A DNA stretch of 64,000 bases. Source: Syntrophus sp034006265. GTDB lineage: Bacteria > Desulfobacterota > Syntrophia > Syntrophales > Syntrophaceae. Position 1 is the first letter of the stretch; each line of letters begins with the position of its first letter. A program made the position numbers and the translations under genes. The notes beneath the pieces were generated by a model. That model saw only the letters and a list, made by a program, of their open reading frames with translations, had not been told where the DNA came from and ran no database searches. This document shows positions 1-7,699 of this stretch, piece by piece. The stretch covers positions 1 through 64,000 of the forward strand of contig JAVETB010000005.1 of assembly GCA_034006265.1 (NCBI GenBank), written 5' to 3'.

Positions 1-1119
1 CTCTTCGGGGAAGATGCGGATGCCGGGAAGAACGGACAAGGCCCAGCGCTTGTTGGTGGCCATGCCGAACAGCGTCACTCGGATGCCCTCCAGGGCTTCG
101 GTGACGGGCAGGGTCACCGGGTAAAGGGTGCCTTCTGGGAGATGATCCGGGAATTCCCCCGACGGCTGGGCGATTGTCATCTGCCGGCCCCAACGGAGAA
201 ACTGGGCCGGGTTGATCTTGAAGGCAGGCGACCAGAAATAGACAGGCGTGTTCAGCAGCTCCGGGGAGATCGCCCGGGGCAGGTTGACGATGCGGACCAG
301 ATCCGCCAGGCAGGACAGTTCCAGGCCTTCCATGCGCACCTTCATCCGCCAGAAGGGAAGGTAATGAAGGGGCGCAGGGCCGTCGGCCAGGCAGGCAAAG
401 GGGATTCTCTCCAGTACGGCTCGCCGGCATTGCCAGAGGGAGCCGCAGTTCCGGCAGACAAGGACCAGGGAATCCTTTTCACCCTGCAAATCCCAGCCGC
501 AGGAGGGGCAGAGGGTCGAGACAAAAGAGACATTCCAGGGGGAAATTTCCGGGGCGCTCTCGATGGCCAACGGGTCCAGGGCTGACGCGGCGGGGACGGC
601 CCGCTTCAGCAGGGCGTCATAAAGGCGGCCGTCCCGGAAATAAAAAGGGGCGTAAATCCGGCTCACCGTCTCCCCGACAAAGGCCCGCGGGGCCGCGGCA
701 TTTCCGTCCTGAGCCGCCAGCAGAGGCAGAAAATCCCGGATCGTCCGGTCGGAGGAAAGAAATCGGCCCGAAACCCGGGAGGTGACAAACTGAAGCTTGA
801 TCGCCTGCGGCCGGAGGCCGAGCGATGGTGGAAGCCCCTTGTGCCGAAGGGACAGGAAACTGGCATCGGTAAAGCGCGCGGCGATGCCGGCGGGCTGGAA
901 GAGGAAGGTGAGCCCTTTCAGGCGCCAGTAGGGTATAAAGTGCACCCGTTCCGAAATTCCTTGGGCGGTCGGCAGGAGGTACCGGAACGAATCCTCCGCC
1001 ACGAGATACACCCGGGTCCGGCAGAAGGGGCAGGTAACCAGCCGGTCCGTTTCTTCCAGGGAGATCGGCCCGCCGCACTGAGGGCAGGAATATTCAACGG
1101 ACCAATTAGAGGCGCTCAC
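1..1119 (-). CDS. Zinc-ribbon protein of unknown function, 3' end cut by window
   Basis: This gene begins at a GTG codon at 1119 and stays open to the window edge, so about 373 residues are visible and the C-terminus is missing. The N-terminus carries CPQCGG and CPFCRT, a classical Cys4 zinc ribbon at about residues 11-32; a second pair, CPSCG and CRNCG, sits near residues 205-230. Between and after them is a soluble alpha/beta-looking segment that I do not recognise. It overlaps the end of the upstream SPFH/zinc-ribbon gene by 14 bases, so the two are almost certainly co-transcribed and translationally coupled. The pairing recalls Bacillus ydjG-ydjI, where a zinc-ribbon protein neighbours an SPFH protein, but that comparison is from memory. 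The reading frame is well supported by the overlap and the regular cysteine spacing; the function is unknown. Confidence 0.75.
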   Translation of the reverse strand, partial: MSASNWSVEYSCPQCGGPISLEETDRLVTCPFCRTRVYLVAEDSFRYLLPTAQGISERVHFIPYWRLKGLTFLFQPAGIAARFTDASFLSLRHKGLPPSLGLRPQAIKLQFVTSRVSGRFLSSDRTIRDFLPLLAAQDGNAAAPRAFVGETVSRIYAPFYFRDGRLYDALLKRAVPAASALDPLAIESAPEISPWNVSFVSTLCPSCGWDLQGEKDSLVLVCRNCGSLWQCRRAVLERIPFACLADGPAPLHYLPFWRMKVRMEGLELSCLADLVRIVNLPRAISPELLNTPVYFWSPAFKINPAQFLRWGRQMTIAQPSGEFPDHLPEGTLYPVTLPVTEALEGIRVTLFGMATNKRWALSVLPGIRIFPEE

Positions 1120-2236
1120 CGCACCGATGGCAGAAAACTGAAGAGGAGTCGTTGGCCGCCCCGCATCTGCCGCACGTCCGGGATGCCGGAATCGATGCGG
1201 CGGCGCCGCAGGCGGAGCAGAATTTCGCCCCTTCAGGCAGGGCGGTGCCGCAGGCGGAACAGACACGCCTTGCCGCGAGGGAGCTTCCGCAGTGCGGACA
1301 GAACCTGGCTTCCGGAGGGAAGGGCCTTCTGCAGACCGGACAGCTTCCCGCCGCGGCGGAATCCGGAGGAGACGGGGAGCCAGAGTGAGCCGTCCGGAAA
1401 GACTCTGCGAACAGGCCGGGCATCATCAGCCCGATGCCCATGCCCAGTCCGGCTCCGGCCTCGCCCTGTGATGAGGAGGCATTTTCCATGGCCATGGCCG
1501 CTTTCATCTTCACGAGGGAATTGAGATCCCCGAAAACGCCGAGGCGGCTTTTGTCGTCAATGGCTTTCTGCACGTCGGGAGGTGGGGTGATGGCGTTGAT
1601 GTAAAGCTCTTCAAGCTCCAGGCCGAAGCGGGAGAACTCGCCCTCGAGCAGGATCCGCAAAGCCCCGGACATCTCCGAATAGCGGGCGGGAAGATTGAAG
1701 ATCGTGTCGATGTTCTCGCCCATGTAGTCGTTAAAAAAGGATACGATGACGGAGTTCAGGTATTCCGCGATCGCCTCCGTCGTGTATATGCCCTGGGTGC
1801 CGACCAGCTCGTTGATGAAAAGAAGGGGGCTCAGAACCCGGATGTTGAACATGCCGAAGGCGCGCAGACGGATAAGGCCCAGTTCGGCATCCCGGAAAGC
1901 CGCCGGATCGCGTGTTCCCCATTTCAAATTTGGGAAGACCTTTTTGCTGACAAAGAAAACCTCGGCCCGCAGAGGGCTCCTCATTCCCCATGGGATGCTC
2001 AGGATTTTCGTCAGGATGGGCAGGTTCGCCGTTTTCAGGGTATGCCGCCCCGGACCGAGGACGTCGCAGGCCCTGCCGTTGTAAAAGAAGACGGCCGCCT
2101 GGCTTTCCCTGACGGTCAACTGCGCGCCCCACTTGATTTCCCCCGAGCCCGCCTCGGGAATCCGGTGGACGAGTTCTCTGCCGGATTCATCAAACCATTC
2201 CAGCACTTCCAGAAATATAAGATTGTCCGTTCCCAT
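1106..2236 (-). CDS. SPFH-domain protein with C-terminal zinc ribbons (YdjI-like)
   Basis: The 376-residue protein opens with an SPFH (stomatin/prohibitin/flotillin) domain at about residues 10-240: a beta-rich start (WGAQLTVRESQAAVFFYNG), the LGPGRHTL turn typical of the family, and a helical region ending near residue 245. A low-complexity glycine/methionine linker follows, then at least three tandem CxxC pairs (CPVCRRP, CPHCGS, CSACGT, CSACGA, CGRCGA, CHRCGE) between about residues 295 and 376, that is, three double-cysteine zinc ribbons. There is no transmembrane segment. This architecture matches the bacterial 'virion core protein-like' SPFH group including YdjI, which in Bacillus is linked to membrane stress. 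It is followed with a 14-base overlap by another zinc-ribbon gene. The role here is inferred only: scaffold or membrane-stress factor. Domain assignment is confident. Confidence 0.85.
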   Translation of the reverse strand: MGTDNLIFLEVLEWFDESGRELVHRIPEAGSGEIKWGAQLTVRESQAAVFFYNGRACDVLGPGRHTLKTANLPILTKILSIPWGMRSPLRAEVFFVSKKVFPNLKWGTRDPAAFRDAELGLIRLRAFGMFNIRVLSPLLFINELVGTQGIYTTEAIAEYLNSVIVSFFNDYMGENIDTIFNLPARYSEMSGALRILLEGEFSRFGLELEELYINAITPPPDVQKAIDDKSRLGVFGDLNSLVKMKAAMAMENASSSQGEAGAGLGMGIGLMMPGLFAESFRTAHSGSPSPPDSAAAGSCPVCRRPFPPEARFCPHCGSSLAARRVCSACGTALPEGAKFCSACGAAASIPASRTCGRCGAANDSSSVFCHRCGERL

Positions 2237-2297
2237 GCAAGGAGTCCTTTATAAGAGGTGTTTTGAGAATTGCAGGAATCCTGTTTTGCATTAAATG

Positions 2298-2313
2298 TGC
2301 CCCTATATTGTCG
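2298..2313 (+). promoter_or_regulatory. Possible single NrdR box upstream of nrdD
   Basis: The core CCCTATATTG at 2301-2310 agrees with eight of ten central positions of the NrdR consensus CwATATATwG as I remember it, and it lies about 70 bases before the nrdD start. NrdR sites normally come in pairs about three helical turns apart and I see no second copy, so this is a weak call. Confidence 0.2.
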
Positions 2314-2379
2314 TTTGATCTTTGGGCAGGGATAAGGTAAAGGGCCGAAGAATATTTCCCTGAAAGGGGGTGGCTTGGT

Positions 2380-4464
2380 GTGGATAACTCGGAGACGAAG
2401 GGTGGCCGCGATACGACGGATCTGACCCTTTTCGTGCGCACATCGGATGAGGAGATCGTCCGATGGAACCGGCAGCGGATCGTCGATGCCCTGATCCGGG
2501 AAACGGACATCGATGGTGGAACGGCGGAGGCGGTGAGCCGCGAAGTGGAGAAGCAGCTCATGAATTCCGGGATCAGCCTGCTCACCTCAACACTCATCCG
2601 CGAAATGGTGGACGCAAAACTGATCGAGCGGGGGCTGGAGCACGCCCGGGGGAAGCATGCCCGCCTGGGGTTTCCCCTTTATGACGTCGGCCGGCTGATT
2701 CTCCATCCCCACCGGGGAAACGCCAACCTTCCCCACAATCCGGAGGCGACCAATCTGATCCTGGCGGAAGGGATCAAGCGGGCCTACGGTCTTCATGAGG
2801 TGTTTTCACGGGACGTGGGTGACGCCCATGCGGCGGGGGATCTCCACATCCATTCCCTGGGCTATATTGACCGTCCCTACAGCATCTGTTCATCTCTGGA
2901 GTACGTCAAGAAATTCGGAATGGATCTGCCACACTCCGTCAATGTCGCCGGCCCCGCGCGCCACGGAGATGTGCTTCTGGCCCACATGGTGCGCTACGCG
3001 GCGATTCTGCAGGGCCATTTTTCCGGCGTCGTGGCCTGGCACGGGGTGAATTTCTTCTTCGCCCCTTATCTGGTGGGGATGACGGAGGAAGCGATCCGGC
3101 AGCTCGCCCAGATGTTCGTTTACGAATTTGCCCAGCTGGCTTCGGCGACAGGGGGGCAATCCATCTTCACCGACATCCATCTCTCCTGGGAAGTTCCGGA
3201 GTATCTTGCCGATGCGCCGGCCCTGGGGCCGGGGGGGAAAAGGACCGGGAAATGCTACGGAGACTATCTTCCCGAAGCGCAACGCTTCCTGTGGTCCCTG
3301 TGCGATGTCTTCCGGGAGGGGGATGCCGCCGGCCAGCCCTTCGTTTTTCCGCGGCCCATCGTCCATCTTTCGGAGGCCTTTTTCCAGACTCCCGGATTCC
3401 GCGACTTTCTCGAACATCTCTGTGAAACGGCTGCCGACAAAGGAAGCCCCTTTCTCGTCTTTGACCGGGGTGGCCTCCTGAGGCTTTCGGAGTGCGGCTC
3501 TCTTCCGCTGGGGCGATCCCCCTCTTATTCGGACGATGTGGAGCATCCGGAACGGATGCGGAACGCCTCCATGCAGAACATCTCTCTGAATCTGCCCCGG
3601 CTGGGATACCGGGCCGAGGGGGATAACCGCAGTCTTTTGAAAATGCTGTCAGCCCAGCTGGAGCTGGCCGTCAAGGCTCACCTCCAGAAGAAAGCCTTTA
3701 TCGAGGAGCTGCTGAGCCACGGGGATTCCGGCCCATTGTCCCTGATGACCATGAACCGGGACGGTCATCCCTATCTGCGTCCCGATCGGATGGCTTATCT
3801 CGTGGGCATGGTGGGGCTCAATGAACTGGTTCGGATCTCGTGCGGAAAGCACCTTCACGAGTCCGCCGCCGCCTTGAAGCTGGGGCTGAAAATCGTCGGG
3901 CACATGAAGAAGGAGATCGACCGATTGAGCCGGAAACACAGCCTGAGGCTGATCCTGGAGCAGTCCCCCGCGGAGACAACCGCCTATCGGTTTGCCCGCC
4001 TGGATCTCCGTTACTTCTCTCCCCTGGCGGGCCGACACATTCGCGGCGATGTGGTCCGGGGGGGGCTGTATTATACCAATTCCACCCATCTCGATGTTTC
4101 AGCGAAGGTGCGGCCCCTGGAGCGCGTCCGCCAGGAGGGACTCTTTCATTCCTTTCTCGAAGGCTCGGCGCTGACCAACCTGAGGCTGGAGGAGGGAAGG
4201 CCTTCGAAAGAGGACCTGGCCTCCTTTATCGGGCAGGTGTTTTTTGAAACCCGGAGTGCCGGGGTGGTGTTCTCTTCGGAGTTCACAACGTGCCCCGACT
4301 GCCGGCGGACGGTGCGGGGACTCCGGGATGTCTGCCCCTGCTGCGAAGGAACAGCCGTCCGGAGCCTGGCCCGGATTACGCGGTATTACAGCCACATCTC
4401 CGGGTGGAACAAGGGAAAACTGGCGGAATTGAAGGACTGCTATCGCTGCAGTTCGGGCTTTTGA
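2380..4464 (+). CDS. nrdD: Anaerobic (class III) ribonucleoside-triphosphate reductase
   Basis: The 694-residue glycyl-radical enzyme makes deoxyribonucleotides from ribonucleoside triphosphates without oxygen. An ATP-cone allosteric domain occupies about residues 10-95 (VRTSDEEIVRWNRQRIVDAL). The catalytic barrel follows, and the end has a Cys4 zinc site (CPDC at about 638, CPCC at about 652) and the radical loop RYYSHISGWNKGK, with the glycyl radical expected on Gly675. The C-terminus adds two more cysteines in DCYRC. The start is GTG at 2380, preceded by a GAAAGGGGGT Shine-Dalgarno sequence. The radical loop is the SGWNxGK form that I associate with thermophile and archaeal-type NrdD rather than the E. 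coli RVCGYL form. The activase gene nrdG, which usually follows nrdD, is not in the next 800 bases and I found none elsewhere in the window, so it must act from another locus. Confidence 0.95.
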   Translation: MDNSETKGGRDTTDLTLFVRTSDEEIVRWNRQRIVDALIRETDIDGGTAEAVSREVEKQLMNSGISLLTSTLIREMVDAKLIERGLEHARGKHARLGFPLYDVGRLILHPHRGNANLPHNPEATNLILAEGIKRAYGLHEVFSRDVGDAHAAGDLHIHSLGYIDRPYSICSSLEYVKKFGMDLPHSVNVAGPARHGDVLLAHMVRYAAILQGHFSGVVAWHGVNFFFAPYLVGMTEEAIRQLAQMFVYEFAQLASATGGQSIFTDIHLSWEVPEYLADAPALGPGGKRTGKCYGDYLPEAQRFLWSLCDVFREGDAAGQPFVFPRPIVHLSEAFFQTPGFRDFLEHLCETAADKGSPFLVFDRGGLLRLSECGSLPLGRSPSYSDDVEHPERMRNASMQNISLNLPRLGYRAEGDNRSLLKMLSAQLELAVKAHLQKKAFIEELLSHGDSGPLSLMTMNRDGHPYLRPDRMAYLVGMVGLNELVRISCGKHLHESAAALKLGLKIVGHMKKEIDRLSRKHSLRLILEQSPAETTAYRFARLDLRYFSPLAGRHIRGDVVRGGLYYTNSTHLDVSAKVRPLERVRQEGLFHSFLEGSALTNLRLEEGRPSKEDLASFIGQVFFETRSAGVVFSSEFTTCPDCRRTVRGLRDVCPCCEGTAVRSLARITRYYSHISGWNKGKLAELKDCYRCSSGF

Positions 4465-4606
4465 AGGTGAGGCCGGCACGCATCAGCCCATCAAGAGGAT
4501 CACGGGAGCAGGGATCACCGCATTTCAGGAAAAAGGGACGGATGACGGGAAGCCCCGTTGAAATGATCGGCCCCTGATGCGGCAAATGGGAACCGGGAGA
4601 CAGGCT

Positions 4607-5206
4607 ATGCCGACATGGCTGATCATTACCTTTACGATTTTGGGGACGGCGGCCGTCCTGAAGCTGGTGCACGCCCTTGCCATCGTCGCTGTCCATCCGG
4701 TCACCCAGGGGGCCATGTATGTGTCGACGGCGCGGGTAAAGATCCGCAGGGCCCTTGATGCCGTGTCCATGAAGCCCGGCGAGCTTTTTGTCGATCTCGG
4801 CTGTGGAGACGGCAGAACTCTGAGGGAGGCCAGGAGGCGCTACGGGGTGATCTGCCACGGATACGAAATCAATCCCCTGGCCTTTTTCAAGGCGACGGCC
4901 TTAACGACAGGAAGAAAAGGAATCAGCATATTCTACCGCAATTTCTGGAAAGTCGATCTCGGGAAGGCGGATGTCGTTTCCTGTTACCTCTTCCCCGATG
5001 TGATGCCGCGTCTGGAGAAAAAGCTTGCCGGGGAACTGGCCCACGGGTCAAGGGTCATTTCCTTTAATTTCCCCATTCCGGGATGGAAACCCCTGTCCGT
5101 TCTCCACGCCGACTCCAAGCTCCACAACGATCCGATTTATCTCTACCGGATTCCCGACTCCCTTCCCGGCGGGCGTTCAGCAGGGGGTGAACCCCCTCGT
5201 GAATGA
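4607..5206 (+). CDS. Membrane-anchored SAM methyltransferase, ATPSCKMT/FAM173-like
   Basis: This 199-residue protein has one N-terminal transmembrane helix (about residues 4-26), a short linker and a class I SAM-dependent methyltransferase fold. Motif I is VDLGCGDGRTL at about residues 62-72 and the post-I acidic turn is GYEINP. The following blocks, FYRNFWKVDL, PDVMPRLEKKL and SRVISFNFPIPGW, resemble the eukaryotic FAM173/ATPSCKMT family, which trimethylates a lysine on the c-subunit of ATP synthase; the same order of blocks and the membrane anchor are conserved. I therefore infer a protein-lysine methyltransferase acting at the membrane, but the substrate is not shown by the sequence. The start at 4607 is chosen over an in-frame ATG 30 bases upstream because GGGAGACAGGCT precedes it. 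It follows nrdD by about 140 bases; the atp genes are not in the window. Confidence 0.75.
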   Translation: MPTWLIITFTILGTAAVLKLVHALAIVAVHPVTQGAMYVSTARVKIRRALDAVSMKPGELFVDLGCGDGRTLREARRRYGVICHGYEINPLAFFKATALTTGRKGISIFYRNFWKVDLGKADVVSCYLFPDVMPRLEKKLAGELAHGSRVISFNFPIPGWKPLSVLHADSKLHNDPIYLYRIPDSLPGGRSAGGEPPRE

Positions 5207-5266
5207 ATTTCAGGGGCGCAAAGACATCCGCATGATGAGGGATCAGAATAAAGAGAGGTGAAACCG

Positions 5267-5971
5267 ATGGGAACGGCAGTCATCTTCTTAACGTTGCTAT
5301 TAACAGAAGCTTCGGCACGCATCGGGATGTGGAACCCGTCCGCCTTTCCACATCAGCCGGACCGTGTCATGAATCCGCCGTTCCTCCGTAAGATGTGGAA
5401 ACGTATCGGTGTCGTCAGCAGTGCCGCCGTCATTTTTTCTCCCGCTTTCTGGCCGGCTGCGGAGGCAAAAGACTGGGCCGTCACGGCATACGGGGCAGTA
5501 CAGGCGCACAGCTTGCTTCACGAAATGTTCTACGATCCGGACTTCGACAGCAGCTACAAATTCGTGGCCGTTGCCCTCAACAGGAAAATCGGCTCCATGG
5601 GGGAGCATCTGGATTTTGAAGGGGAGGCTCAGGTCGTCAAGCACTTCGGAGGGCAGCACCATCTTGAATTCAACGGTCTTCTCATCGCCCGATGGAACAG
5701 GTTCCCCTGGGATCGCCATCTCGACACGAGCCTGGCCGTGGGGGAAGGGCTTTCTCTGGCGACGGAGACACCGGAAATTGAGGCATTGCGCCATGAGAAG
5801 ACCTCGGCGTTCCTGAATTATCTCCTGATTGAGGTTTCCCTTGGCCTGCCCGATCTGCCCAGCTGGAGCCTGGTATGGCGCATTCATCACCGTTCGGGGG
5901 TATTCGGCCTTTTTCACGGCGTCCATGGCGCTTCCAATGCCATGGGCGCAGGGGTGAGCTATCATTTTTGA
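5267..5971 (+). CDS. Outer-membrane beta-barrel, lipid A deacylase (PagL)-like
   Basis: The gene encodes a secreted protein ending in the aromatic SYHF typical of outer-membrane barrels. Near its end, IHHRSG contains an H-x-S pair followed by GASNAMGAGVSYHF, which is how the PagL lipid A 3-O-deacylase active site (His, Ser) and last strand look. Alternating polar/apolar strands fill the middle. If correct, it would trim acyl chains from lipopolysaccharide at the cell surface. The ATG at 5267 has a good Shine-Dalgarno (AGAGGTG); a later ATG at 5393 gives a cleaner signal peptide (WKRIGVVSSAAVIFSPAF, then AEA before the mature part), so the mature protein is about 170 residues either way. Alternatively it could be a non-catalytic PagL relative, since the catalytic glutamate cannot be placed confidently. 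Confidence 0.65.
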   Translation: MGTAVIFLTLLLTEASARIGMWNPSAFPHQPDRVMNPPFLRKMWKRIGVVSSAAVIFSPAFWPAAEAKDWAVTAYGAVQAHSLLHEMFYDPDFDSSYKFVAVALNRKIGSMGEHLDFEGEAQVVKHFGGQHHLEFNGLLIARWNRFPWDRHLDTSLAVGEGLSLATETPEIEALRHEKTSAFLNYLLIEVSLGLPDLPSWSLVWRIHHRSGVFGLFHGVHGASNAMGAGVSYHF

Positions 5972-6255
5972 AAGGCTCTCGAGGACTTTCTCCCTCCCGT
6001 TTCATCTTGACTTGATCCATTGCATGAAACGTGCATGGAAGTTATCGAAGGCTATGAAATCATACGGCTCCTCCGACAGCGGGAACAAGGGCTCCCGCAA
6101 CGGCAAAAGGCCGGCATCGTCCCGCCGCCCCGATCAAGAGGATGACCACGGGGGAAGGCATCGTCATGGTCCTTTGTGCGCCATGCATTTCATCGGATTC
6201 GACAGAAAACACCGATAACGTTTGATAAGCCACTCTTTATGGAGGATAAATCATC

Positions 6256-6879
6256 ATGGAGACACAGCCCCTCGAGGCAAACGTGATTTCTACGGACGAC
6301 GTGGTCAAGATTCTCTGCAGCTCCGTGCAGTCGGTCCTTTCCAGTACGACAAGAAGCGCCGTTTCCATCTCGCCCATGGTCAAGGAGCTTGAAAACACCT
6401 GCCTGAAGCCTGACATCGGCTGTTTTGTCCTGTTCCAGGGCGACTTTTCCGGGTTGATCATCATCAATTTTACCAGGGAGGCCGCCTTGGAGATCTACCG
6501 GAATTACATGATCGGAATGGGCATGCCGGAAGATGACCTGGCGCGGAACCATACCACCGATGAAGTGGCCAGCAGTCTTGGAGAGTTGCTGAATCAATGC
6601 GTCGGAAAATTCCGATTCGACCTGGAGGGCAGAACGGGCATTTTTGTGAATCAAAATCAGCCGAAAATGCTGGTGGTCAACGAATCGGTCCAGATCGCCA
6701 TTGAAATGGGAATCGAGAGACAGCAGCTGCGGCAGATTTCCTTCAAAACGGTCAACGGCAACCGCTTTTACCTTGAGGTAGCCTTGCCGGAAATCAAGTT
6801 CTATTCCCTTTTTGACTTTCAGAAAGCGGAGATTCCCAACATCGAAGAGATGCTGGCCCATGGACCAGGCGGCTCGTAA
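6256..6879 (+). CDS. DUF3334 family protein with CheC/CheX-like fold
   Basis: This 207-residue soluble protein matches the DUF3334 family known from Vibrio and other proteobacteria, as I recall it. Family-typical blocks are SPMVKELENTCLKPDIGCFV at about residues 40-59, FSGLIIINFT, EIYRNYMIGMGMPEDDLA, TDEVASSLGELLNQCVG and NQNQPKMLVVNE. The E-x2-N pattern in the DEVASSLGELLN helix is the kind of signature seen in CheC/CheX phosphatases, so a role in chemotaxis-like signalling or binding of a response regulator is possible but unproven. A Shine-Dalgarno GGAGG ends eight bases before the ATG. No che genes are nearby; it is followed by pyrF after 77 bases on the same strand. Confidence 0.8.
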   Translation: METQPLEANVISTDDVVKILCSSVQSVLSSTTRSAVSISPMVKELENTCLKPDIGCFVLFQGDFSGLIIINFTREAALEIYRNYMIGMGMPEDDLARNHTTDEVASSLGELLNQCVGKFRFDLEGRTGIFVNQNQPKMLVVNESVQIAIEMGIERQQLRQISFKTVNGNRFYLEVALPEIKFYSLFDFQKAEIPNIEEMLAHGPGGS

Positions 6880-6956
6880 CCGGTTTGTTCTCGATGCGGG
6901 AGCCTGTCATTGTTCGAAAATAAACGGGGAAAACAATCGCAGGGAAGGAGGGGTTC

Positions 6957-7634
6957 ATGACGGGGATCATTGTGGCATTGGATGGCATGACCTTCAATGC
7001 GGCAAGGGAGGGGGGAGCCCTTTTCACCCTTTCTCAGGCGCGCGAAAAGGGGATGATCTGGGGCATCAAGATCAATGACATGCTTTACAGCGGCGACGTG
7101 GCGAAAATCATGTCGTCCCTGAGAGATGAATTCAAGCTGGGGGTCATGGTGGATGTCAAGCTTCATGACATACCATCGACCATGGAGAACAGCATTTCAA
7201 AACTCGTCAACTCGGGAGCGAACATCGTCACCATTCACTGCTCATCAAACTACCGACCGAAAAATACGGGGCTTTTGAAGTACATTGCCGGAGTTACGGC
7301 TCTTACCTCCTTCACCAACCTGGAAATCAAATGGATTTATGACAAGGCCCATGAGGAAATTGTACGGGCCTTCTCGGACATCGCCCTGATGAACAACTAC
7401 GAGTACATCGTGGGGTCCGTGAAGGACATGACATTGATCCAGGATAATCCATTGAAGAAGATCTGCACGGGAGTCCGGCCGGCCTGGTACAAGGAACGGC
7501 ATGACCAGGTCCGGATATCCTCCATCCGGGAAGCGCTCCGCCTCGATGCCGATTATATTGTCATCGGTCGTCCCATCACGACGGCTGAAAATCTGATGGA
7601 CGCCATAACTCGGATTTACAAAGAACTGCAGTAG
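6957..7634 (+). CDS. pyrF: Orotidine 5'-phosphate decarboxylase
   Basis: A 225-residue TIM-barrel enzyme for the last step of UMP synthesis. The catalytic D-x-K-x-x-D array is present as VDVKLHDIPST at about residues 65-75, the first-strand motif is IIVALDGM, and the phosphate loop is represented by VIGRPITTAENL near residue 200. Length agrees with bacterial PyrF (about 230). A GGAGG Shine-Dalgarno lies seven bases before the ATG. The strand around residues 30-40 reads GMIWGIKINDML; its lysine occupies the position of the substrate-binding Lys of the family. No other pyr gene is close. The gene ends just before a hairpin at 7638-7676, so it closes the plus-strand transcription unit facing the efflux operon. 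Confidence 0.88.
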   Translation: MTGIIVALDGMTFNAAREGGALFTLSQAREKGMIWGIKINDMLYSGDVAKIMSSLRDEFKLGVMVDVKLHDIPSTMENSISKLVNSGANIVTIHCSSNYRPKNTGLLKYIAGVTALTSFTNLEIKWIYDKAHEEIVRAFSDIALMNNYEYIVGSVKDMTLIQDNPLKKICTGVRPAWYKERHDQVRISSIREALRLDADYIVIGRPITTAENLMDAITRIYKELQ

Positions 7635-7637
7635 CGC

Positions 7638-7676
7638 AGAACGGTCCGTGTCCCAATCAGGGCGGCGGACCGTTCT
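7638..7676 (+). terminator. Hairpin between convergent pyrF and efflux operon
   Basis: AGAACGGTCCG at 7638-7648 pairs perfectly with CGGACCGTTCT at 7666-7676 across a 17-base loop. It starts four bases after the pyrF stop and lies between convergent genes, so it can serve both strands. There is no long T run, so it may be an mRNA 3'-end stabiliser or a weak terminator. Confidence 0.7.
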
Positions 7677-7699
7677 CTTCTGTCGAACCCTTTAAACAT

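Noticed and set aside
6035..6145. 36-residue frame (MEVIEGYEIIRLLRQREQG at its start) between the PagL-like and DUF3334 genes
   Set aside because: Reasonable-looking start of the peptide, but no ribosome site and proline/arginine-rich end; too short to support without conservation data.
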